This document shows positions 1 through 5,646 of a DNA stretch of 5,646 nt, piece by piece; position 1 is the first letter of the stretch; each line of letters begins with the position of its first letter. The position numbers and the translations under genes are program-made. The DNA comes from Syntrophomonadaceae bacterium (GTDB lineage: Bacteria > Bacillota > Dethiobacteria > DTU022): assembly GCA_007129055.1 (NCBI GenBank), contig SKWE01000053.1, forward strand, positions 1 through 5,646, in the 5' to 3' direction. The notes beneath the pieces were generated by a model that saw only the letters and a program-made list of their open reading frames with translations, ran no database searches and was not told the DNA's origin.

Positions 1-333
1 AATAGTACTTGATGATCCAGAATCAAATAGCAGATCATTGTCAACTACCTCGAGGTTGTCTATGTTCTGCAGTATGGCAGATAAATACTCCCATAAGCTA
101 GTAAATATTTCTTCGCCCTGCCTGAATTGAAAAGTAGAGTTTTCCCGGGCTATCATTATTCTTCCGGGCGTAACAACCTGCTCAAGAGGGCGCGGACTTT
201 CAACTTCCACCCTCTCGTAATAATCTTCTGTTAAAGGCTGAGCCGGGCTTAGGCCATACCATAGCTGGTATGTTAAAAACAGGCTCAAACACACAAGTAA
301 TAATAAAATAGCTGTTTTAATATTTTCTTTCAT
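1..333 (-). CDS. yycH: WalH/YycH-like regulatory protein of the WalRK system, N-terminal part (runs off the left edge)
   Basis: This frame is open for 111 codons from an ATG at 333-331 to the window edge, without a stop. The visible protein begins MKENIKTAILLLLV and has one hydrophobic segment at about residues 7-25. The rest appears to lie outside the membrane, so the topology is a single N-terminal anchor with a large extracellular part. The start closely resembles Bacillus YycH (WalH), which begins with a similar basic 'ENIKT' stretch before its membrane helix. In Bacillus, WalH acts with WalI in the membrane to restrain WalK. The gene follows walK with an ATGA overlap, so the ATG lies inside the walK stop region, and a strong AAGGAG at 342-347 sits 8 nt upstream. 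Translation is therefore probably coupled to walK. The family call rests on the N-terminus and gene order; the C-terminal domains and any walI gene lie outside the window. Confidence 0.85.
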   Translation of the reverse strand, partial: MKENIKTAILLLLVCLSLFLTYQLWYGLSPAQPLTEDYYERVEVESPRPLEQVVTPGRIMIARENSTFQFRQGEEIFTSLWEYLSAILQNIDNLEVVDNDLLFDSGSSSTI

Positions 334-2156
334 CAGCCCTGCTCCTTGCTTATAACTGTTAAGGGAAGGGTAAAGGATACTTTTGTTCCAACGCCAACCT
401 GGCTTTCTATCCAAATATTGCCACCATGCCCTTCAACAACTTTTCGGGCAATTGAAAGGCCCAGGCCGGTTCCGCCGAAATCGCGGCTGCGGGTTTTTTC
501 AACCCTGTAGAACCGTTCAAAAACTCGCGGCAGTTCTTCCCCGGGAATTCCACTACCGCTATCTGAAACAGCAATAACAGCATAATTCTCTTCAATTTCA
601 CTGCTTAATCTGATTTCTCCCCCAGGCTCGGTATATCTGACTGCATTACTAAGCAGGTTGGAAAAAACACGCATAATCTTATCCCGATCTGCAAATACAG
701 CAGGGAATTCGGGCTCAATATCAATTGTTATCCTTGGAATTTTGTCATCAACTTTATGCTTCAACTGATCAACAGCTTCTAATGCAAGTTCATATAGAGC
801 AATCCCCGTACGGTCCCAGAAGACCTGGCTGGAATCCATGCGCGATAAAACCAGCAGATCCTTTACCATGGTGACCATGCGATCAGTTTCGCTGGCCAGG
901 ATATCCAAAAATCTCTTTCGCACCGCCTGGTCTTCCGATGCCCCGTCTAACAATGTTTCCACGTAACTTTTAACGGTTGTTAGCGGTGTCCGCAGTTCGT
1001 GTGACACATCAGCCACGAACTCTTCCTGCCTTTTCGTAAGCTCTCTTTCCCTTGTAATATCGTGCAATACAATTAATGTCCCGTCCAGCTTTCCCTTATC
1101 AACCTTAAATGGCGCTATTTTTACTTCCATAATGTATTCCGGCGTCCCGCCGGTTATCTCTGCCGTTAACGGCTTTTGCCTGCGAATAAAACTTCTCATT
1201 TCATCTGAACCGATAAGATTCCTCAGCAGTGTAAAGCCTGACCTGTTTAACGCCGGCACCTGGAATTGCAGCTTTTTAATATGGCCCCTGGCAGCCGGAT
1301 TAATCTGGATTAAATGCCCCTGGCCATCGAGAGCAACAATACCATCACTCATATTGTTGATAATAGCCTCTACCTTGCTTTTTTCAGAAGACATTTCATC
1401 TATAGTATGGCTTAACTGATTGGCAAGATAATTAAACGTTTCACCAAGCCGTCCTATTTCATCAGTGGTTTCAACTTTTATACTTCGGGAATAGTCTCCC
1501 CGGGCCATATAGTAAGCTTGATCTGTAACATCTTTAATTGGCATTGTGATCGTTCTGGTCAGGACGACACCAAGAAAAAGACTAACCGCGAGGGCAATGG
1601 CCACTCCTGTAAGCATAATTGTTTTAACCTCATTCAGGGTATCATCAACAGGTTGAAGCGAACCGCTGAGGTAGATAACGCCAGAAATATTATCATCGTT
1701 GATTATTGGAAAAGCAAGGTAGTAGCGGCGCTCCAGGTTTTCCGGGTCAAAGCGGACATCATCGCTAAGGTTGCCTGCAAGGGCCCTGGTAATTTCATCA
1801 CGAATTAACCTGCGGCCTATTAAGGCCTGGCTTCCTGAAGTCCCTATAACATTTGCAAAGTTATCTAAGATGATAATTTCCATTTCATATAAGTCTCGAA
1901 ACTCACGGGTCAGCCTTACCGTATCTTCGGTCAGAGCCTGACCTTCACCAAAACCGGGCTGCATAAAAACAGAGAGCAGCCTGGCCTGATTTTCGAGGCT
2001 TTCTTTATAATTCCGTAAATAATATTGCTCCAGTGACTGTACCAGGTATACACTGATTAATTGCAGGGAAAAAAGTATAAGCAGCATGTAGATAAAAATA
2101 ATCTTCCACTGGAGGCTGTTAAATAACTTACCCCCGCTTAAAGTAATAGCCGACAC
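333..2156 (-). CDS. walK: Sensor histidine kinase WalK (essential cell-wall two-component kinase)
   Basis: Membrane histidine kinase that autophosphorylates and passes phosphate to WalR to control cell-wall metabolism. From the GTG at 2156-2154 it is 607 aa, close to Bacillus WalK (about 610). Domain order: membrane helix (about 19-41), extracellular Cache/PAS-like sensor domain (about 42-178), second helix (about 179-201), HAMP (about 202-254), cytoplasmic PAS (about 259-366), HisKA with SHELRTP and phospho-acceptor His386, then HATPase_c with N box NLLSNAVRYTEPGG (500-513), DSGSGIP (532-538) and GGTGLGLSI (561-569). All catalytic boxes are intact. The frame stays open upstream to 2303 inside walR, but those extra residues look like walR read in another frame, so I chose the GTG. 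It overlaps walR by 29 nt and has no well-placed Shine-Dalgarno, suggesting translational coupling. Exact start uncertain; identity firm. Confidence 0.93.
   Translation of the reverse strand: MSAITLSGGKLFNSLQWKIIFIYMLLILFSLQLISVYLVQSLEQYYLRNYKESLENQARLLSVFMQPGFGEGQALTEDTVRLTREFRDLYEMEIIILDNFANVIGTSGSQALIGRRLIRDEITRALAGNLSDDVRFDPENLERRYYLAFPIINDDNISGVIYLSGSLQPVDDTLNEVKTIMLTGVAIALAVSLFLGVVLTRTITMPIKDVTDQAYYMARGDYSRSIKVETTDEIGRLGETFNYLANQLSHTIDEMSSEKSKVEAIINNMSDGIVALDGQGHLIQINPAARGHIKKLQFQVPALNRSGFTLLRNLIGSDEMRSFIRRQKPLTAEITGGTPEYIMEVKIAPFKVDKGKLDGTLIVLHDITRERELTKRQEEFVADVSHELRTPLTTVKSYVETLLDGASEDQAVRKRFLDILASETDRMVTMVKDLLVLSRMDSSQVFWDRTGIALYELALEAVDQLKHKVDDKIPRITIDIEPEFPAVFADRDKIMRVFSNLLSNAVRYTEPGGEIRLSSEIEENYAVIAVSDSGSGIPGEELPRVFERFYRVEKTRSRDFGGTGLGLSIARKVVEGHGGNIWIESQVGVGTKVSFTLPLTVISKEQG
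342..347 (-). promoter_or_regulatory. Ribosome binding site of the yycH-like gene, inside the end of walK
   Basis: On the minus strand AAGGAG lies 8 nt upstream of the ATG at 333-331, embedded in the last codons of walK (Lys-Glu of the C-terminal KEQG). This near-consensus site fixes the start of the downstream gene and supports re-initiation right at the walK stop. Confidence 0.8.
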
Positions 2157-2820
2157 CCCTTTTTGTATGTATATACTCCGGCTTGGCTGGGTTAATCTCA
2201 AGCTTTTCACGTAACCGACGAACAGTGACATCCACAGTTCTGTCGTCACCAACATAATCGTAACCCCATACTTGATCAAGAAGCTGCTCCCGGCTAAAAA
2301 CATAACCGGGCTTCAACATAAGGTGCACCAGCAGGCTAAACTCACGTTGCGTAAGGTCAACTACTACATCCTGGTTATAAACCTGCACTTCGTCCAGATC
2401 AACCCTGATTGAACCTTCATTTAAACTACCTTTATCATATCCATCTCTACCCTCATTTACTTTACTGCGCCTCAGGATTGCCTTAATTCTTGCGACAACC
2501 TCCCTGGAGCTAAAGGGCTTTGTAACATAATCATCAGCACCGAGTTCAAGACCCAGAACCTTATCCATTTCCATTTCTTTGGCCGTTAACATGATAATCG
2601 GCAGATCCATTGATGCCCTTATTTCCCTGCAGACAGTAAAGCCATCCTTTACTGGCAGCATAATATCGAGGACAACAACATCCGGGTTTTCTTTCTTAAC
2701 CATGGCCAGCGCTTCTTCGCCATCAAAGGCTGTAACAACCTGGTAGCCTTCTTTTTCCAGGTTATACTTCAGGATTTCAACAATTGGCTTTTCATCGTCA
2801 ACAACCAAAACTTTAGCCAT
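2128..2820 (-). CDS. walR: Response regulator WalR (OmpR/PhoB family)
   Basis: DNA-binding partner of WalK, 230 aa from the ATG at 2820-2818. The N-terminal receiver domain (about 2-118) has the acidic pair Asp8/Asp9, the phospho-acceptor Asp52 in VVVLDIMLP, Thr79 in IIMLTAK and Lys101 in DDYVTKPF. Thr100 of that motif matches the Bacillus WalR threonine reported as phosphorylated by the Ser/Thr kinase PrkC. A short polar linker (about 119-137) leads to the C-terminal winged helix (about 138-229) with WGYDYVGDDRTVDVTVRRLR and the closing RGVGYYFKRG, both highly characteristic of WalR. A GTG directly before the ATG (2823-2821) is an alternative start. GGAG at 2832-2835 is 8 nt from the GTG and 11 nt from the ATG, so the start is uncertain by one residue; I prefer ATG because relatives commonly begin MAKILVVDD. 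It is the first gene of the walR-walK-yycH operon. Confidence 0.95.
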   Translation of the reverse strand: MAKVLVVDDEKPIVEILKYNLEKEGYQVVTAFDGEEALAMVKKENPDVVVLDIMLPVKDGFTVCREIRASMDLPIIMLTAKEMEMDKVLGLELGADDYVTKPFSSREVVARIKAILRRSKVNEGRDGYDKGSLNEGSIRVDLDEVQVYNQDVVVDLTQREFSLLVHLMLKPGYVFSREQLLDQVWGYDYVGDDRTVDVTVRRLREKLEINPAKPEYIHTKRGVGYYFKRG

Positions 2821-2831
2821 CACTTTTTACA

Positions 2832-2835
2832 CTCC
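2832..2835 (-). promoter_or_regulatory. Ribosome binding site of walR
   Basis: On the minus strand GGAG lies 8 nt before an in-frame GTG (2823-2821) and 11 nt before the ATG (2820-2818). Spacing slightly favours the GTG and codon preference favours the ATG, so the site does not settle the start. Confidence 0.6.
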
Positions 2836-2906
2836 AACTGATTTATTCACCTTATTTTCGACCTGTTGGGCAAAAAACCCTTTATAAGTAAAATGCCATA
2901 CGGCAT

Positions 2907-2946
2907 GCAGAAAAGCCCTTCCCTCACAAGGGAAGGGCTTTTCTGC
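2907..2946 (-). terminator. Rho-independent terminator after the M23 gene, probably bidirectional
   Basis: A perfect inverted repeat has arms at 2907-2924 and 2929-2946 (18 bp) and loop CACA. Its GC-rich core is AAGCCCTTCCC pairing with GGGAAGGGCTT, preceded by an A run and followed by TTTT on both strands. It lies 14 nt past the M23 stop. On the minus strand it would end M23 transcription before walR; on the plus strand no gene runs into it. A small hairpin (ATGCC/GGCAT, 2893-2906) follows immediately on the minus strand and is itself followed by TTTT. The T run is short and partly within the stem, so some read-through into walR is possible. Confidence 0.85.
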
Positions 2947-2960
2947 TCTCTTCTCACTCA

Positions 2961-4442
2961 TCAGGGACTAAAAAACTTCAACGGATCAATGGGCTTATGC
3001 TGGTAATAGGTGTGCCATTCACCGGTTCCGTCATCGCGGCGCACTTCAAAATGCAGGTGTGGACCGGTTGACCGACCGGTAGAACCAAGCCTGGCGATAA
3101 CATCGCCCTGCTCTACCGCATCTCCCTTGTTAACCAGGTTTACTTCGTTGTGAAGATACATGGTCCAATATTCTCCATGGTAAATTACTATATAATTACC
3201 CTGAGACCCTCCCCGACCTGAAAACCATACTACACCTGAATCAGCAGCAAGGATATTGGTACCCAAATCACCATGTATATCAATGCCTGTGTGCCAGGCA
3301 CTAAAGCCTCTTCCGGGTGTTACCTCGCCCCCACTTTCAACAGGCCAGACAAATTGCCCTGTACCCACTGACGGGACTTGTGCCGTTCCAAGGGCTTCGA
3401 TCTGGGTAACCGGTTCCTTTAGTACTGTTTCGCTAATTTTTACCCTTTCTGTTTCAACGCCATTCAGCCTGGTAATATGATAAATTAGCTCAAGCTTACC
3501 CTCTTCACCTGGATCTAGAACTTCACTTTGAACTATCCACATATCTTCATCATAAACATACTCAGTTGCAAAAGGTATGTTTTCCACCACTACTGTCTCT
3601 TCTAAAGTTTTAACCCTGACGCTACTGACCTCTGATATTGAATCCTCATTAATATGATCGCTTTCATATTCATAAAATCCGTTTCCGCTAAAAGGACTAA
3701 GGCTGCTGATATAATTATCACTGTGTGCCTGGCGGCCTTCACGTGAATATCGGCTGGCGAGTTCAACTGAACCTGATCCCGAAGCTGTCCCTGCAAGATC
3801 ATCATTCACCATTAAAGCAACAACCTTTTCCGGCTCATAAACCCTGTCAGGATCAACCAGGCAAACTTCCAATCCCAGGTCTTCAATGATTCTAGCATCG
3901 ATTTGTGTTGATCTATAATCTTCATTACTATACGCCTGTTTGAGCAGGCTTACAACAATATCCAAGTCCTGTTCGCTGTTTACCGGAACTAAAGGATTAC
4001 CATCAACAGTAATCATAAAAGCTTCGGCAAGAAAGGTCATTCTTTGACGGATTGCTTGCTGCACACTGTCAGATTCGGGCTCATCGTCAGGCCTGAATTC
4101 TCTGACCAGTTCGATAACATCTCCAATTTCAATGTTCAATCCATATAGTTCTTCGCACCGGTTTGTTAAATCAACAACAAAAGCCTCGATTTCGCTTGCA
4201 TCGTGAACTGCTCCGACTTCCCTTTCGTTTATCTTCACTACATAAAGATAATTACTAAAATAATCAAATGTGCCAAGGGAAAATAAAATAAAAGCAGAGG
4301 CGGCAACAGCAAAATATGACTCCCGAAACCTCTTTTCCCGAAGCCATATTCTTAAAGCCTTAAGCATATATTTCCATTTTGCAGGTTTTTTTCGCTTTAC
4401 AACTTTCCCTGCAGGCACCCTGTGAACAGACCATGGTTTCAT
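2961..4442 (-). CDS. Membrane-anchored G5-domain M23 peptidoglycan endopeptidase
   Basis: Predicted zinc metallo-endopeptidase cutting peptide cross-links in peptidoglycan outside the cell, 493 aa. A basic N-terminus (about 1-42) leads to one hydrophobic helix (about 43-66) with no obvious cleavage site, so it is probably anchored. An extracellular region (about 67-215) is followed by a Ser-rich polar linker (about 216-272), a G5 domain (about 273-353, ending in KEPVTQIEALGT) and a LytM-type M23 domain (about 363-490). The M23 residues are intact: zinc ligands His384 and Asp388 (HTGID) and His464 (HLHFE), with His431 and His462 as likely catalytic histidines. AAAGGA (4451-4456), 8 nt before the ATG, supports the start. 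It appears monocistronic, between terminators at 4585-4619 and 2907-2946. Its place just upstream of walRK suggests a WalR-linked role, which is inference. The target bond cannot be read from sequence. Confidence 0.92.
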   Translation of the reverse strand: MKPWSVHRVPAGKVVKRKKPAKWKYMLKALRIWLREKRFRESYFAVAASAFILFSLGTFDYFSNYLYVVKINEREVGAVHDASEIEAFVVDLTNRCEELYGLNIEIGDVIELVREFRPDDEPESDSVQQAIRQRMTFLAEAFMITVDGNPLVPVNSEQDLDIVVSLLKQAYSNEDYRSTQIDARIIEDLGLEVCLVDPDRVYEPEKVVALMVNDDLAGTASGSGSVELASRYSREGRQAHSDNYISSLSPFSGNGFYEYESDHINEDSISEVSSVRVKTLEETVVVENIPFATEYVYDEDMWIVQSEVLDPGEEGKLELIYHITRLNGVETERVKISETVLKEPVTQIEALGTAQVPSVGTGQFVWPVESGGEVTPGRGFSAWHTGIDIHGDLGTNILAADSGVVWFSGRGGSQGNYIVIYHGEYWTMYLHNEVNLVNKGDAVEQGDVIARLGSTGRSTGPHLHFEVRRDDGTGEWHTYYQHKPIDPLKFFSP

Positions 4443-4584
4443 GAGATAAATCCTTTCTGCGGCTCTAGCTGCCAGTAACCCTGTCCTATTTACTTGTCTG
4501 CCCGGAATAACCAGGTTTACAAAACAAAAACCATTAAGCTAAAACTATTTAAGCCACCGTTTCGGCCAATAAAGCACTTTTCAC
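4443..4584 (-). promoter_or_regulatory. Upstream leader of the M23 gene, presumably holding its promoter
   Basis: This AT-rich non-coding stretch lies between the upstream terminator and the M23 start, so the M23 promoter is expected here. The only clear element is the Shine-Dalgarno AAAGGA at 4451-4456. I find no convincing -35/-10 pair of the housekeeping sigma type. An imperfect 15-nt tandem repeat beginning GCTTAA lies at 4525-4554, and a TGTAAA hexamer resembling a WalR half-site is at 4516-4521. Both are weak and discussed as findings. Confidence 0.45.
4525..4554 (-). repeat. Imperfect 15-nt direct repeat in the M23 leader
   Basis: Read on the minus strand, 4554-4540 (gcttaaatagtttta) and 4539-4525 (gcttaatggtttttg) agree at 10 of 15 positions, sharing GCTTAA and a T run at the same spacing. 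In AT-rich sequence this may be chance, but it lies where an operator would be expected. Confidence 0.3.
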
Positions 4585-4619
4585 AAAAAAAACGGCTTCA
4601 AAGTAGTTTGGAGTCCGTT
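4585..4619 (-). terminator. Rho-independent terminator after the FAD oxidoreductase gene
   Basis: On the minus strand, AACGG, a bulged A, then CTCCAAA, a CTAC loop and TTTGAAG-CCGTT form a stem of about 12 pairings with one C-A mismatch, ending in a run of eight T (4585-4592). It starts 37 nt past the stop at 4657. The position and long T run make a terminator the natural reading, and it isolates the FAD gene from the M23 gene. Confidence 0.8.
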
Positions 4620-4656
4620 ACGAAAATTATAACAAATAAAAATCGAAATAGCAACC

Positions 4657-5646
4657 TCAGGAAAGCCGCCTGGCAATCTCCCTGGCTGCCAAAACCCCTG
4701 AAGCAGAAGCCTGGATTAACCCTCTGGTAACACCTGCGCCGTCTCCAACCGCAAATAAATTTGTTATGCCTGTTTCCAGTTGTTGGCTTAGCTGAAGCCT
4801 GTAGGAATAAAATTTAACTTCCACGCCGTAAAGGAGCGTGTGCCGGGAGTTTACCCCGGGTGCCAGGATATCAAGAGCCTCGAGCATTTCTATAATAGCC
4901 AGAAGATACCTGTAGGGCAGGACAAGACTGAGATCACCCGGAGTTGCCTCTTGCAGTGTAGGTTTAACCAGTCCCCGCTGAATTCTTTCAGGAGTGGAAC
5001 GCCTGCCTGTTAACAAATCGCCAAGCCTCTGCACTATAACACCGTCGCCAAGCATGTTGGCCAGGCTTGCAATATATTGTCCGTAACGAAATGGTTCTGT
5101 GAACGGTTCTGTGAAGGTCTTGCTTACCAGCAGTGCAAAGTTTGTATTGTTTGTCTTAGTATCAGCGTAGCTGTGACCATTAACGGTTACAATGCCTTCG
5201 TTGTTTTCTGTTACAACAACCCCGTAGGGGTTCATGCAAAATGTACGTATCCGGTCATCGAATTTGCTGGTGAAGTAAATCAGTTTAGACTCATAGATTA
5301 CATCCGTAAGTGTTTCCATAATAACGGCAGGCAGTTCAACCCTTACACCAATATCAACCGGGTTGTTCATACCCTGCAGGCCAAGACGCTTTGACTCTTG
5401 CTGCATCCAGCTGGCGCCGTTTCTGCCGGGGCCGCAGACAACATAATCTGCATGATAAATTTCCCCCGACTTTAGCTTAACCCCTTTTACCATACCATTT
5501 TCAACAACAATTTCTTCTACGGTTTTATTCATAAAGATATCTATTTTATCTTTAAGGGCATTATGCATTTTATCTAAAACCTTATAGCAGTTTTCTGTAC
5601 CGAGGTGCCTGATTTTTGCCGGAATTAGGGCAAGCCCTGCTGCAGC
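4657..5646 (-). CDS. FAD-dependent dehydrogenase of the COG2509 type, 5'-truncated by the window edge
   Basis: The frame is open from the right edge to a TGA at 4659-4657, giving 330 codons including the stop. An internal ATG at 5568 is not the start, because conserved sequence (KIRHLGTE) lies upstream of it. This is the C-terminal part of a flavoprotein of roughly 450-470 aa; the N-terminal dinucleotide-binding GxGxxG should lie just outside. Visible marks (residue 1 at the edge) are ADYVVCGPGRNG (about 66-77), FCMNPYGVVV (about 136-145), NGHSYAD (about 156-162), GVNSRHTLLYGVEVKFYS (about 264-281) and the FAD-binding C-terminal motif FAVGDGAGVTRGLIQASASG (about 298-317). These match uncharacterised FAD-dependent dehydrogenases common in Clostridia. 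Substrate and pathway are unknown and the neighbours give no clue. The cysteine in FCMNPYG is a candidate functional residue, by inference only. A terminator follows the gene. Confidence 0.85.
   Translation of the reverse strand, partial: AAAGLALIPAKIRHLGTENCYKVLDKMHNALKDKIDIFMNKTVEEIVVENGMVKGVKLKSGEIYHADYVVCGPGRNGASWMQQESKRLGLQGMNNPVDIGVRVELPAVIMETLTDVIYESKLIYFTSKFDDRIRTFCMNPYGVVVTENNEGIVTVNGHSYADTKTNNTNFALLVSKTFTEPFTEPFRYGQYIASLANMLGDGVIVQRLGDLLTGRRSTPERIQRGLVKPTLQEATPGDLSLVLPYRYLLAIIEMLEALDILAPGVNSRHTLLYGVEVKFYSYRLQLSQQLETGITNLFAVGDGAGVTRGLIQASASGVLAAREIARRLS
5093..5116. repeat. 12-bp tandem duplication inside the FAD oxidoreductase gene
   Basis: Two adjacent 12-mers (5093-5104 and 5105-5116, ggttctgtgaac and ggttctgtgaag) differ only in the last base. 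They are in frame and encode a repeated Thr-Glu-Pro-Phe within FTEPFTEPF. The reading frame is kept, and relatives have a similar FTEPF-x-EP stretch, so this may reflect conserved protein sequence rather than recent slippage. Confidence 0.75.

Noticed and set aside
1132..1808. Plus-strand open frames opposite walK (1132-1419 and 1518-1808).
   Set aside because: They lie antisense to intact, conserved kinase domains, show no recognisable motif and are best explained as shadows of walK codon use.
2157..2303. An extension of the walK frame upstream to an ATG at 2303, adding 49 residues.
   Set aside because: The added residues lie entirely inside walR, do not resemble any WalK N-terminus, and would make the protein longer than the family. 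The GTG at 2156 gives the expected length.
2821..2835. A TGTAAA just before walR as a WalR autoregulation site.
   Set aside because: Neither neighbouring hexamer at 5-nt spacing matches TGTWAH, and the motif overlaps the region between Shine-Dalgarno and start.
2881..2886. A TATAAA on the minus strand as the -10 box of a walR promoter.
   Set aside because: At 17-18 nt spacing the upstream hexamer is CTGCAT, far from TTGACA, and falls in the terminator stem. The walR promoter must lie near here or depend on read-through, but I cannot place it.
3602..3805. A minus-strand open frame within the M23 gene that might indicate a frameshift near the Ser-rich linker.
   Set aside because: The M23 frame is continuous through the region, both flanks are in the same frame, and the alternative product shows no LysM or other recognisable motif.
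4455..4480. A possible hairpin near the M23 ribosome binding site (GGC/GCC around a TCTAGCT loop).
   Set aside because: Only about five pairs with a bulge are possible and no riboswitch-like conserved elements surround it.
5077..5394. A plus-strand 105-codon open frame opposite the FAD oxidoreductase.
   Set aside because: It is antisense to a strongly conserved coding region and has no convincing start context or motif.

Overview
The window looks like a chromosomal stretch from a low- to mid-GC Gram-positive bacterium of the Firmicutes, most likely a Clostridia-type lineage (inference). It carries a WalR/WalK pair followed directly by a WalH (YycH)-like gene, an arrangement typical of Firmicutes. 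It also carries a G5-M23 cell-wall hydrolase and a COG2509-type FAD protein of the kinds found in anaerobic Clostridia. All supported genes are on the minus strand, so transcription runs from high to low coordinates.

In transcription order: a 5'-truncated FAD-dependent oxidoreductase (4657-5646, entering from the right edge) ends at a rho-independent terminator (4585-4619). A short AT-rich leader (4443-4584) precedes a membrane-anchored M23 endopeptidase with a G5 domain (2961-4442). An 18-bp perfect inverted repeat with flanking A and T runs (2907-2946) separates it from the regulatory operon. That operon is walR (2128-2820), walK (333-2156, overlapping walR by 29 nt) and the 5' part of a walH/yycH-like gene (1-333, overlapping walK by 4 nt as ATGA).

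Functionally most of the window concerns the cell envelope. WalK is a membrane sensor kinase, WalR its DNA-binding partner, and WalH a membrane accessory protein that in Bacillus restrains WalK. In Bacillus and Staphylococcus the WalR regulon consists largely of peptidoglycan hydrolases, so an M23 hydrolase directly upstream of walRK is a plausible target or feedback partner, although a terminator lies between them. The FAD protein belongs to a conserved family of unknown function and appears to be a separate transcription unit.

I see no RNA gene, mobile element, CRISPR array or plus-strand gene. The window is mostly ordinary core-genome content. The points worth a second look are the walK start site, a Ser-rich linker in the M23 protein where relatives have a LysM domain, and possible regulatory repeats in the M23 leader.
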